64,000 nucleotides of DNA, taken from contig NC_003197.2 of the NCBI RefSeq assembly GCF_000006945.2, positions 3,596,001 to 3,660,000 on the forward strand, written 5' to 3'. This document shows positions 42,011 through 50,660 of this stretch, one piece after another; the stretch's first letter is position 1; the number at the start of each line of letters is the position of its first letter. Position numbers and translations under genes: made by a program. The notes under the pieces are model-generated. The model saw only the letters and a list, made by a program, of their open reading frames with translations. It did not search any database and was not told where the DNA came from. This stretch comes from Salmonella enterica subsp. enterica serovar Typhimurium str. LT2. Lineage in GTDB: Bacteria; Pseudomonadota; Gammaproteobacteria; Enterobacterales; Enterobacteriaceae.

Positions 42011-42680
42011 GAGTTACCTTTGCCAGCTCACTGCGCATTTCATCAATCACTTTTTTATAGTCGGGTTTATCGAAAATTGCCGACCCCGCAACAAACATGT
42101 CCGCACCTGCTGCGGCGATCTCGCCGATATTGTTCACCTTCACGCCGCCGTCCACTTCCAGGCGAATGTCGTAACCGGACGCATCAATGCGGCGACGCAC
42201 TTCGCGCAGTTTATCCAGCGTCTGCGGAATAAAAGACTGGCCGCCGAAGCCTGGGTTCACGGACATCAGCAGGATCACATCCAGTTTGTCCATGACGTAA
42301 TCGAGATAACTGAGCGGCGTTGCCGGGTTGAATACCAGCCCCGCTTTACAGCCGTGTTCTTTAATCAGCTGTAGCGTGCGGTCAACATGTTCGGAGGCTT
42401 CCGGGTGAAAGGTAATGATGCTCGCGCCAGCGGCGGCAAAGTCGGGCACGATACGGTCGACTGGCTTGACCATCAGGTGGACATCAATAGGCGCGGTAAT
42501 ACCGTACTGACGCAGGGATTTCAGCACCATCGGGCCGATAGTCAGGTTCGGCACATAGTGATTATCCATGACGTCAAAGTGTACAACATCAGCACCGGCA
42601 GCCAGCGCTTTGGCGGTGTCTTCACCCAGGCGAGCAAAATCAGCCGACAGAATTGAGGGGGCAATCAAATACTGTTTCAT
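42003..42680 (-). CDS. rpe: Ribulose-phosphate 3-epimerase
   Basis: The 225-residue TIM-barrel enzyme interconverts ribulose 5-phosphate and xylulose 5-phosphate in the pentose phosphate pathway. The signature HFDVMDNHYVPNLT (about residues 34-47) and MSVNPGFGGQSFIP (about 140-153) with catalytic Asp residues are present. It lies 17 nt after dam and overlaps gph by 8 nt. Confidence 0.98.
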   Translation of the reverse strand: MKQYLIAPSILSADFARLGEDTAKALAAGADVVHFDVMDNHYVPNLTIGPMVLKSLRQYGITAPIDVHLMVKPVDRIVPDFAAAGASIITFHPEASEHVDRTLQLIKEHGCKAGLVFNPATPLSYLDYVMDKLDVILLMSVNPGFGGQSFIPQTLDKLREVRRRIDASGYDIRLEVDGGVKVNNIGEIAAAGADMFVAGSAIFDKPDYKKVIDEMRSELAKVTHG

Positions 42681-42697
42681 CCGCTTCTCCTTGAGAA

Positions 42698-43534
42698 TTA
42701 TTTTCTTGCAGGCGTTGCGACTCCTGGTTGGTACAGAGCCAGCAGTTCGTCCACCTTTTTACGTGTGCCGCCGTTGCTGCTTATACTGCGTCTAACTTTG
42801 ACGACATGCAATTTTGCGAGTTGATACCACTCGCGTGTGAGCGCCGTATCATGGTTGGAAATGAGCACCGGTATCCGGTTACTGACCAGATTCTCAGCGA
42901 TTTCCGCCAGATGCGCTTGTTGCGTCAGGCTAAAACTATTGGTGTGATACGCTGTGAAGTTAGCCGTGGCGGACAACGGCGCATAAGGCGGATCGCAATA
43001 GACCACCGACGACTTGTCCGCACGCGCCATACTGTCTGCGTATGACTCACAGTAAAAGAACGCATTCTGCGCTTTTTCTGCAAAGTGGTACAACTCCGCT
43101 TCCGGGAAGTAAGGTCTTTTATAACGACCAAACGGTACATTAAATTCCCCGCGTAAGTTATAGCGACAGAGTCCGTTATAACCGTAGCGGTTCAGATATA
43201 AAAACAGTACCGCCCGACGAAAGGGGTCCTGGCAGGTGTTGAACTCCTCGCGGAGTTGGTAATAGACCTCAGCCTGGTTAGTTTCAGGCATAAACAGCTC
43301 GCGCGAAGCCTGTACATACTCGTCAGTACGTAACTTCACGATGTTATAGAGGCTAATAAGGTCGCTGTTGATATCGGCGAGGATATAACGAGAAAAGTCG
43401 GTGTTAAGAAACACCGATCCGGCACCCACAAAAGGTTCGACAAGGCACTCGCCTTTTGGCAAATGTCGTTTGATATCATCAAGCAGAGGGTATTTTCCCC
43501 CTGCCCACTTCAAAAAAGCGCGATTTTTTTTCAT
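42698..43534 (-). CDS. dam: DNA adenine methylase
   Basis: The 278-residue methyltransferase modifies adenine in GATC, guiding mismatch repair, SeqA control of replication and phase-variable genes; in Salmonella it also affects virulence gene expression. The SAM-binding FVGAGSVF (about 35-42) and catalytic DPPY (181-184) motifs are intact, in the alpha-class order. It follows damX after 180 nt, which contain a perfect 10-bp hairpin. Confidence 0.98.
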   Translation of the reverse strand: MKKNRAFLKWAGGKYPLLDDIKRHLPKGECLVEPFVGAGSVFLNTDFSRYILADINSDLISLYNIVKLRTDEYVQASRELFMPETNQAEVYYQLREEFNTCQDPFRRAVLFLYLNRYGYNGLCRYNLRGEFNVPFGRYKRPYFPEAELYHFAEKAQNAFFYCESYADSMARADKSSVVYCDPPYAPLSATANFTAYHTNSFSLTQQAHLAEIAENLVSNRIPVLISNHDTALTREWYQLAKLHVVKVRRSISSNGGTRKKVDELLALYQPGVATPARK

Positions 43535-43618
43535 GCTGACTAACTAATTACACCTTCTCCGGCTGTGGAGAAAGCTCCGACAGCATCCTGCGCTTTAGGC
43601 TGTGCCGCGTTGCTTTAC

Positions 43619-43645
43619 GGCGCATTTGACGGTAGCAAATGCGCC
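43619..43645. other. Perfect 10-bp hairpin between damX and dam
   Basis: GGCGCATTTG (43619-43628) and CAAATGCGCC (43636-43645) are exact inverted repeats with a 7-nt loop. Neither side is followed by a T run, so it is not a usual terminator. In the damX-dam transcript it would make a stable stem, possibly an mRNA processing or protection site. Confidence 0.7.
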
Positions 43646-43714
43646 CCTCGCGCCTGTCCTGAACAAAAATAGCTGTCAGCGACACTCACAGGCAATTGCA
43701 GGACACAGCCTGGA

Positions 43715-44992
43715 TTATTTCAGATCGGCCTGAACCTGATGCAACGGTTTTGCCCACGGGTTTTTCGCCTGCACATCGGCAGGTAAGGTGGACACCGCAC
43801 GTTTAGCATCTTCTTTCGAAGCATACATCCCCGTTACCAGCACATACCACGGTTGTCCATTACGCGTCGTCTCGTATACCACATAATTTTTCAGGTTCTC
43901 TTTCTTCGCCCAACCGTTCAGGTTGTCGTAATTTGAAGAACTACTGAGCTGCAATGTGTAGTGGCTGGATGGCGCGCTCTTTAATGCGCCAACGTTGCCG
44001 GCGCTTTTCCCGCCGCCTGCGACAGGCGTCGTCGAGGCTTGCGCTGGCTTCGCGGTTTGTACCGGCGCAGCGCTTGCCGTCGCTGTCGGCGCAGCCGTCG
44101 TGGTGGTCGCTTTCGGCGTCGCGGCTGGCGCTGCCGGTTCCGTGCGTTTCACTGGCGCGACCGGTTTCTTCGGTTCCGCAGTGGTGGTTTTCGCCGTGGT
44201 CTGCGGTTTCTTAGGTTCAATGACGGCCTGTTTACGTTCCGGACGCGTGGTATGACGCTCGGCAGGTTCGCTAACCGCCGCCTGACGCGTCGTGCTGCCA
44301 TTGCGAACTGGCGCGACGGTTGCAGGCTCTGTCGGCAACGTAGAGTTCACCGCAACATTGTTCATCTGCTCTGGATTCTGCGTCAGCGCATTATTCAGAT
44401 CGCCCTGCACTTCCACGCGCTGCTGACCGTCAGCGACCACAGGCGACTGTCCCTGCGTCGGCGTTGAAGAAATCGGCGGCAACGAAATATCCTGCGACGT
44501 ATTGCCCGCGGTTTGTTCTGCGGAGGTGGCGCCCGGCGCAGGCTGGGTCGCATTCGCCTGATCGGCGGCGTTACCGGAAAGATCGATACTCTTTTCGCCA
44601 GAGGCCGACGGCTCGCTGGAAGACGTTGAGGGGGCTTTCAGCGCGGAGCCGATACCGATAATCAACAGCAGCAGCACCAGCACGCCAACGCCCATCATCA
44701 TGTATTGACGAGAGGCTGGCTTATGGGCCGCTTTTTTACGCTTACGTGGACGGCGTTCAACACGCTCTTCGTCCACCGTATCGTCTTCATCGGATTCGTA
44801 CTCTTCTTCAACTTCAGGTTCTTCACTACGCGCTTTACGCGTACGCGTCGGACGGCGATCGTCGGCGTCCAGATCAACGTCATCAAAGTTGATCTGCGGT
44901 TCACTATCGCGTTCTGAAGATTGACGAGAACGACCAGTACGACGATCGCTGGGATCGGGTTTCAGCTCGTCTTCTGGTTTGAATTCATCCAT
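43715..44992 (-). CDS. damX: Cell division protein DamX (SPOR domain)
   Basis: The 425-residue bitopic inner-membrane protein has a charged cytoplasmic N-terminus (about 1-95), one membrane segment (MMMGVGVLVLLLLIIGIGSA, about 97-117), a Pro/Ala/Thr-rich periplasmic linker and a C-terminal SPOR domain (about 340-425) with HYTLQLSSSSNYDNLNGW. SPOR domains bind peptidoglycan without stem peptides at the septum. Overproduction blocks division, and loss causes bile sensitivity in Salmonella. It lies between aroB and dam. Confidence 0.96.
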   Translation of the reverse strand: MDEFKPEDELKPDPSDRRTGRSRQSSERDSEPQINFDDVDLDADDRRPTRTRKARSEEPEVEEEYESDEDDTVDEERVERRPRKRKKAAHKPASRQYMMMGVGVLVLLLLIIGIGSALKAPSTSSSEPSASGEKSIDLSGNAADQANATQPAPGATSAEQTAGNTSQDISLPPISSTPTQGQSPVVADGQQRVEVQGDLNNALTQNPEQMNNVAVNSTLPTEPATVAPVRNGSTTRQAAVSEPAERHTTRPERKQAVIEPKKPQTTAKTTTAEPKKPVAPVKRTEPAAPAATPKATTTTAAPTATASAAPVQTAKPAQASTTPVAGGGKSAGNVGALKSAPSSHYTLQLSSSSNYDNLNGWAKKENLKNYVVYETTRNGQPWYVLVTGMYASKEDAKRAVSTLPADVQAKNPWAKPLHQVQADLK

Positions 44993-45089
44993 TTAACACC
45001 CCACTCAAAGGTTAATGCTTACGACATTGCACATAACCTGAAGCTAAAAAACTGACATCTACGCAATATCAGTTTGACCTTTCTTGTTG

Positions 45090-46178
45090 TCACGCCTGCT
45101 GACAGTCAGCAATCGCGCTAAGAACGACTTCGTGCGACACTCCGCCGCGCACTTCACTTTTCCCTATGGCCAGCGGAAGCACTAAACGCAGCTCCCCCGC
45201 TAACACTTTTTTATCTCGCAGCATGTGCGGCAAATAGTCCTGCGCGGACATCTCGCAAGGGCCATTGACTGGCAACCCGGCCCGTTCGAGTAGAGCGATG
45301 ATGCGCTGCGTATCAGCAGAACTGAACTGCCCTAAACGCTCGGATGCGCGTGCAGCCATCACTATACCTGCGGCAACGGCTTCACCATGTAACCAATTGC
45401 CATATCCCATTTCCGCTTCAATGGCGTGGCCAAAGGTATGTCCAAGATTCAGTAAAGCACGTAAGCCCGCTTCACGCTCGTCGGCGGCAACAACTTCGGC
45501 TTTCAGCTCGCAACAACGACGAATACAGTACGCCATCGCCGGGCCGTCCAGACGCAATAGCGCATCCAGATTACCTTCAAGCCAGGTGAAGAAGTCCGCG
45601 TCGAGTATAATGCCGTATTTGATCACCTCTGCCAGTCCCGATGTCAGTTCGCGTGCGGGAAGCGTTTTCAGGCAATCAAGATCGACAACCACAGAAGCGG
45701 GTTGGTAAAACGCGCCAATCATGTTTTTGCCAAGGGGATGGTTGACGGCGGTCTTCCCGCCCACGGAAGAATCAACCTGCGACAGTAAGGTAGTTGGCAC
45801 CTGGATGAAACGAACGCCTCGCTGGTAGCTGGCCGCCGCAAAACCGGTGAGATCGCCAATCACGCCGCCGCCAAGCGCGACCAGCGTGGTATCACGACCA
45901 TGCGGTTTTTTCAGTAACGCCGTAAACACCGTATCCAGCACCGTCAGGCTCTTATACTGCTCGCCGTCAGGAAGAATCACGCTGTCTACGTTAACGCCCG
46001 CCCGTTCGAGTACGCCGCGAACCTTGTCCAGATAAAGCGGCGCCAGGGTTTCGTTGGTCACTAACATGACCTGATCGCCTGATTTCAGCGGCAAGAATGA
46101 AGCTGGTTCGTTAAACAAACCAGCCGCGATGGTGATCGGGTAACTACGTTCCCCGAGAGTGACTGTAATCCTCTCCAT
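45090..46178 (-). CDS. aroB: 3-dehydroquinate synthase
   Basis: The 362-residue NAD- and zinc-dependent enzyme is the second step of the shikimate pathway, making 3-dehydroquinate from DAHP. The glycine-rich [15 protein letters not shown] (about 103-117) binds NAD, and His residues in [11 protein letters not shown] (about 262-272) with Glu in [10 protein letters not shown] bind zinc. It lies 56 nt after aroK, so the two shikimate genes form one transcript ahead of damX-dam. Confidence 0.98.
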
Positions 46179-46234
46179 GACGCGACATCCACCTTAGTTA
46201 CTTGTGCCCGCTTACCCAGCGTATTCTGCTTGAA

Positions 46235-46756
46235 TTAGTTGCTTTCCAGCATATGAATAATCTGGTTTGCCACAACCTTAGCGCTTTGATCGTCGGTGCG
46301 AATGGTGACGTCGGCAATCTCTTCGTACAGCGGATTGCGTTCGTTAGCCAGCGCTTCCAGAACTTCGCGAGGCGGTGCTTCAACCTGCAACAGCGGGCGT
46401 TTTTTATCACGCTGCGTGCGCGCCAGTTGTTTTTCGATGGTCGTTTCAAGGTAGACCACGACGCCACGCGCGGAGAGACGGTTACGCGTTTCACGCGATT
46501 TTACAGAGCCACCGCCGGTTGCCAGCACAATACCCTGTTTTTCCGTCAATTCGTTGATAACTTTTTCTTCACGATTACGGAAGCCGTCTTCACCTTCAAC
46601 ATCGAAGACCCAGCCCACATCAGCTCCGGTTCGTTTCTCAATCTCTTGATCAGAATCGTAAAATTCCATATTGAGTTGTTGAGCTAACTGGCGCCCAATA
46701 GTGCTTTTTCCGGCACCCATAGGCCCAACCAGAAAGATATTGCGTTTCTCTGCCAT
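46235..46756 (-). CDS. aroK: Shikimate kinase I
   Basis: The 173-residue kinase phosphorylates shikimate at the 3-position using ATP. The P-loop GPMGAGKSTIG (about 11-21), the DSDQEIEKRTG shikimate-binding segment (about 34-44) and the VLATGGGSV loop near 78-86 are all present. It is the first gene of the aroK-aroB-damX-dam-rpe-gph-trpS series and is preceded by a long non-coding stretch (46757-47220). Confidence 0.98.
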   Translation of the reverse strand: MAEKRNIFLVGPMGAGKSTIGRQLAQQLNMEFYDSDQEIEKRTGADVGWVFDVEGEDGFRNREEKVINELTEKQGIVLATGGGSVKSRETRNRLSARGVVVYLETTIEKQLARTQRDKKRPLLQVEAPPREVLEALANERNPLYEEIADVTIRTDDQSAKVVANQIIHMLESN

Positions 46757-47220
46757 TTTTTCGGTACTACTAAGACTATTCGTTAATGGTAAACCCGCTT
46801 CACAGACACCCAGCGCAGCAGGACATGAACTGAAACCTCATAAGATATTGCGAGAGTCAGACTGAAAATTATCTCAATACTCAAGCGGGTTTGGCAACTG
46901 AATAAATCACCAAGCCTGATTGTTGCAAAACCCGAGTTAGCGTTGCCGAATGGCGACCAGAACAACATATCCGGCCTACAAATTGCTCTACTTTCAAACA
47001 ATTGTGCGCAATCCGCAGAACCAATACGTCTGCATCAGCGGACATTCAGCCGTTTATCATCGGTCTTATGCACACCTTCGGCAAGGCAAAGCGCATTAAT
47101 CAATGCGTAAGCAACGAAAAGCACGACTCTCAAATCGGTACTCCTTGTATGCTAAATACATCCGCACGTCAAATCCCGCAGATGCGTTCAGTGCAAAAAC
47201 AGCGCTTTTTTATGCATAAA
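46757..47220 (-). promoter_or_regulatory. 464-nt aroK upstream region with a long hairpin
   Basis: No convincing gene lies between hofQ and aroK; small open frames here have no family support. It should hold the aroK promoters and leader. A long imperfect dyad, ACTCAAGCGGGTTTGGCAAC with GTTGCAAAACCCGAGT (46879-46898 and 46922-46937), can form a stem of about 15 pairs in the transcript. No terminator T-run follows it. The function is open. Confidence 0.6.
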
Positions 47221-48459
47221 TTATTCTGTCGCCACCAGTCTGGGGGTGATAAACACCACTAATTCGCGTCGCTCGTCCTCTTTACCGTCATGGCGGAAGA
47301 GCTGACCAAGCCAGGGAATATCCCCCAACAGCGGCACGCTATCGCTACCCGATTTATTTTTTCGCGAAAAAATACCGCCCAGCGCCAGCGTCTCGCCGCT
47401 TTTTACCTCTACCTGCGTTTCAATTTCCTGTTTATCTATCGCCAGCACTTCGCCGTCAGCCTGTTGTAGTACCTGACCGGGAACATTCTGGCTGATATGT
47501 AACTTCAGGCGGATGCGCCCTTTTTGCAAAACGGTGGGCGTCACCTCCATTCCCAGTACCGCTTCTTTAAATTCCACGGAGGTCGCGCCGCTTTCGCCGC
47601 TGGAAACCTGATAAGGAATTTCGCTGCCTTGCTTGATACTGGCTGGCTGTAGATGCGAAGCCAGCAGCCGGGGGCTGGCGATAATATCCAACAGCTGCTT
47701 TTGTTCCAGCGCTGACAGCTCCAGATCCAGCAAGCGTCCGTTAATGCGCCCGATGTTAAACCCGACGCGTGAGGTGGCGGCGGCGACAGATAAATCACTG
47801 GAAAGCGTCGTCACGTCACCCACCGAGCCCGCTTGCGTCGCGTCAGCCAGCGTCCACTTTACGCCCAGTTCCCGTAGACTCTTTTCGTTAATGGTAACGA
47901 TATGCGCCGCCAGCTCCACCTGCGCCACCGGCAGATCCATTTGCGATACCCATTTTTCCAGCTCCGCCAAGGCCGCGCGGTTATCGCGCAACAGCAGGCG
48001 GTTGGTGCGCTTATCTACCATGATGGTTCCCTTCGCGCTCAGGAGTTTCTCGCCCGCTTTCGCCAGTTCGCCGGCATCGGCGTATTGCAGGCTAATGCTG
48101 CGGTTTTCCAGCGGTAAATTAGCCTGAAACCTTAACCGCTCGGCATCCTGCCGCGCACTGTGTTCTTTCTGCCAGGCCTGTGAATGAACATGGAGAATAT
48201 TCCCCTCCTGACGTAGCACCAGCCCCGCGCTATTGACCACCGTCTGTAGCGCCTGTTTCCACGGCACATCCGTCAGATGTAGCGATAATGTCCCGCTGAC
48301 GTCCGGCGACACCACCAGATTCTGCCGCTCCTGCTCGGCTAAAGTCTGCAAAACCTGCACCACAGGGACGTCATCAACCACCAGCGTCACTTTCGCCGCT
48401 TTTCCCGCCTGCGCGGCGGGCATCAAGGCTATCAGTATTATGGCTATCCATCGCTTCAT
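47221..48459 (-). CDS. hofQ: DNA uptake secretin-like protein HofQ
   Basis: The 412-residue outer-membrane protein starts MKRWIAIILIALMPAAQAGK with a signal peptide and has AMIN/STN-like and secretin N domains followed by a C-terminal secretin core (ALGGIFSRKNKSGSDSVPLLGDIPWLG region is typical, about 370-395). Its relative ComE/PilQ lets DNA or pili cross the outer membrane. In E. coli the hofMNOPQ operon supports use of DNA as a nutrient. It overlaps hofP by about 86 nt; the chosen start is the signal-peptide Met. Confidence 0.95.
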   Translation of the reverse strand: MKRWIAIILIALMPAAQAGKAAKVTLVVDDVPVVQVLQTLAEQERQNLVVSPDVSGTLSLHLTDVPWKQALQTVVNSAGLVLRQEGNILHVHSQAWQKEHSARQDAERLRFQANLPLENRSISLQYADAGELAKAGEKLLSAKGTIMVDKRTNRLLLRDNRAALAELEKWVSQMDLPVAQVELAAHIVTINEKSLRELGVKWTLADATQAGSVGDVTTLSSDLSVAAATSRVGFNIGRINGRLLDLELSALEQKQLLDIIASPRLLASHLQPASIKQGSEIPYQVSSGESGATSVEFKEAVLGMEVTPTVLQKGRIRLKLHISQNVPGQVLQQADGEVLAIDKQEIETQVEVKSGETLALGGIFSRKNKSGSDSVPLLGDIPWLGQLFRHDGKEDERRELVVFITPRLVATE

Positions 48460-48775
48460 TGTCCGCTCCCTGACGTAGCCACCGCCACTGCGGCGGCGCA
48501 CAATTTTTACCGGTCGTTAACGTTAAGGTTTCCGCCGTCAGGCGGACAATCGTCCAACCGTTTTCCAGCGTCTGCCCTTCTTCCACTCGTCGCCATTTTT
48601 GCTGACTGTCTTTAAGAATGCCTGTCCATCGCTCGCCTTTACGCACCGCGCCCTGATACCGCCACTGCGAGAGTTCCGCTATCCGGCAGCGATCTTCCGG
48701 CGGGCGGAAGGGATCGCGCATTCCTGTCAACATCAGCAAACAAAAACAGAGCAATACACTGCGGCTAGCCTTCAT
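48374..48775 (-). CDS. hofP: DNA utilisation protein HofP
   Basis: The 133-residue protein has a short N-terminal hydrophobic stretch (MKASRSVLLCFCLLMLTGMR) and the segment RDPFRPPEDRC typical of HofP/PilP-like proteins, which link inner-membrane parts to the secretin. The C-terminal part runs about 86 nt into the hofQ frame, as in E. coli. Sequence is less conserved than its neighbours. It is the fourth gene of hofMNOPQ. Confidence 0.9.
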   Translation of the reverse strand: MKASRSVLLCFCLLMLTGMRDPFRPPEDRCRIAELSQWRYQGAVRKGERWTGILKDSQQKWRRVEEGQTLENGWTIVRLTAETLTLTTGKNCAPPQWRWLRQGADNEAMDSHNTDSLDARRAGGKSGESDAGG

Positions 48776-49238
48776 TCGCCAGGCGCTCCAGTTGCAGCGT
48801 CATCAATAATTCCGCCCCCTCTTTACGCAATGAAAACCGACTTACGCTCATCTCGCTTTCGGCCAACCGGACAAACAGCGACGGCACCGCATCCCAGGAC
48901 GTTTTCAGCGCCATTTCTCCCCCCTGCGCCGATGGCTGCCAGTGCAGCAAACGCAGGGGAGGCGCCTGGAAATCTAACGGCGAAAAAGGACGCGGATTTT
49001 CCACTGTGCGCCCGAAAAGCGGTTCAGCCGCGACGCTCAGACGGCGCAGATGACGCCACTGTTGCCGGGCGGCCTCGCGCTGCTGGCTTAACCGCGTTTG
49101 TTGCGTATCCAACGTTTTCCAGCCGGGATAGCCCACAGATAACGCAACCGTCAGCGTCAGGCACAGCACGCCTGCACACCAATAAAAAACCCGACCACGG
49201 CGCGACATCCCGTACCAGATATCAAAGAGCGCGTTCAC
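48765..49238 (-). CDS. hofO: DNA utilisation protein HofO
   Basis: The 157-residue protein has one N-terminal membrane helix (about residues 17-37) followed by a periplasmic part, the arrangement of PilO-like proteins. The match to E. coli HofO is best at FSPLDFQ, WQPSAQGGEMALKT and SVSRFSLRKEGAELLMTLQL; the N-terminal half differs much. It overlaps hofP by 11 nt and hofN by 17 nt, so translation is coupled. Confidence 0.9.
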   Translation of the reverse strand: MNALFDIWYGMSRRGRVFYWCAGVLCLTLTVALSVGYPGWKTLDTQQTRLSQQREAARQQWRHLRRLSVAAEPLFGRTVENPRPFSPLDFQAPPLRLLHWQPSAQGGEMALKTSWDAVPSLFVRLAESEMSVSRFSLRKEGAELLMTLQLERLANEG

Positions 49239-49761
49239 GGGCGGCGCTCCTCGTTAACTGATAATGGAACTGCCAGCGCCCTTGCGCATCCTGCCGCGTG
49301 GCGCCCGTGCGGTTTAGCGGAAAACTGACATAGTGACGAAGTGATGTCTCAAGCGTGAGCAGGGCGTCAAACGTTCTCGCCAGCCCTTCCAGCTCTAGCG
49401 TCTCTTGCTGATAATTGAGGCTTGTCAGCCATGCCTGCTCTGGCAACAGGTTGGCAAGGTCAGTCAAGATAGATTGCCAGGCTTGCGTCAGTTCACGCTG
49501 CGCCTGACGTTGTAATCGCGCCTGTTGCTGCCGCTGACGCTGCTGCAACTGCGGTATGTTCGCCGCAAGCGCCGTCGTGCGTCCGTTTTCCGTCGTCAGT
49601 AGCAGCTCGTTAATCCTCCCCTCCTGCCAAAAAACCAACCGGGCGATCGTCGCGAGGCTTGCTATCAGCAGCAGGGACGCGCCCCATACCACGCACCACA
49701 GCCGCAGACGCGCTACGTAATGTTGGCGCCGCCAGGGGAGCAAATTGACAGAATGCGCCAT
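49222..49761 (-). CDS. hofN: DNA utilisation protein HofN
   Basis: The 179-residue protein begins MAHSVNLLPWRRQHYVARLR, the typical PilN start (a VNLLPWR motif that binds the actin-like PilM/HofM), then one membrane helix (about 20-45) and a coiled-coil periplasmic part rich in Gln and Arg. Its ATG overlaps the hofM stop by one base. The extra upstream 39 codons in the open frame are inside hofM and not used. Confidence 0.93.
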   Translation of the reverse strand: MAHSVNLLPWRRQHYVARLRLWCVVWGASLLLIASLATIARLVFWQEGRINELLLTTENGRTTALAANIPQLQQRQRQQQARLQRQAQRELTQAWQSILTDLANLLPEQAWLTSLNYQQETLELEGLARTFDALLTLETSLRHYVSFPLNRTGATRQDAQGRWQFHYQLTRSAARERAL

Positions 49762-50540
49762 CAGCGTATCTCCCCCATGGCTAAACCCAGCGCAATCGCA
49801 AAGCGATAACCGTCCGGCGGAACCGGCGGTTGGCGGACGGTAACGGCGTGCCAGGGGTCGAATTCGCCTTCGGCGCATAACGAAATATGTTCCGGCACGA
49901 CGGATAACGTCGCGGCAAGGTCATGCAGCGTCATCGCCTCTCGCGCCGATTTACGTCCCCACGCATAGCGCGTCGCCCACAGCCACTGGCTCTCATCGCG
50001 CCAGACCAGACATTGCCGCCCCGAAGGTATAAACGGCAGCAAGCGCTGTAACGCGCAGGCATCGGGCGTTACAGCAGCGATGCGCACATTGAGCGTTTGC
50101 GCCAGCGTTAACAGCTCTGAAATTTCTTTGCTTTGCACGGCGGTAACGTTGAACGCAGGGCTTAGCGCATCGTCCTGAAAGTCGAAACGCAATAAGTCCG
50201 GATCCATATCCAGCTCACGCGCCATCGTTTGTGAAAGCCATGCGACTTGCTCACGTTCCCGCAGACGCATCGGCGGATGTGGAAAAGCGCGTTGCAATGT
50301 CCGATTTGCGGGAAAAGAGAGATAAATACGGTGACGTAGCGGCAGCTCGCGGCTCCAGGGTCGCAGTACGTGAGCCAGCGATTGCGGGTCAGGAATCGTA
50401 CCCTCTGCCGTGGAGGCGTTCATCAGCGGCAGTCGCCACCAACGTTGCAGAGACCAGCCCGATGCGCCGTGAATAACGGCGATGGCCAGCGCTTCATGCT
50501 GCTGAATATGCAATCCTATTTGCCAGGTTTTAAAAGCCAT
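49761..50540 (-). CDS. hofM: DNA utilisation protein HofM (PilM-like)
   Basis: The 259-residue cytoplasmic protein is the first gene of hofMNOPQ, divergent from mrcA. It is a distant PilM/actin-fold protein (ComA homologue) that would sit under the membrane and bind HofN. Start MAFKTWQIGLHIQQHEA gives the E. coli length. In Haemophilus the related com genes are under Sxy and CRP-S sites; I saw no clear CRP-S site in the 120-nt gap to mrcA. Confidence 0.93.
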   Translation of the reverse strand: MAFKTWQIGLHIQQHEALAIAVIHGASGWSLQRWWRLPLMNASTAEGTIPDPQSLAHVLRPWSRELPLRHRIYLSFPANRTLQRAFPHPPMRLREREQVAWLSQTMARELDMDPDLLRFDFQDDALSPAFNVTAVQSKEISELLTLAQTLNVRIAAVTPDACALQRLLPFIPSGRQCLVWRDESQWLWATRYAWGRKSAREAMTLHDLAATLSVVPEHISLCAEGEFDPWHAVTVRQPPVPPDGYRFAIALGLAMGEIR

Positions 50541-50660
50541 AACGGTCGATCTCCTTATCACCCGTCGCGTTAACGGGTATATCAATGCGTCTGGCTTGCC
50601 TTTATACTACCGCGCGTTTGTTTATAAACTGCCCAAATGACACTAAATGGGAAATCTCCA

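Noticed and set aside
46783..47262. Two small open frames (72 and 86 codons) in the aroK-hofQ gap
   Set aside because: No ribosome-binding sites, signal sequences or family resemblance; composition looks non-coding.
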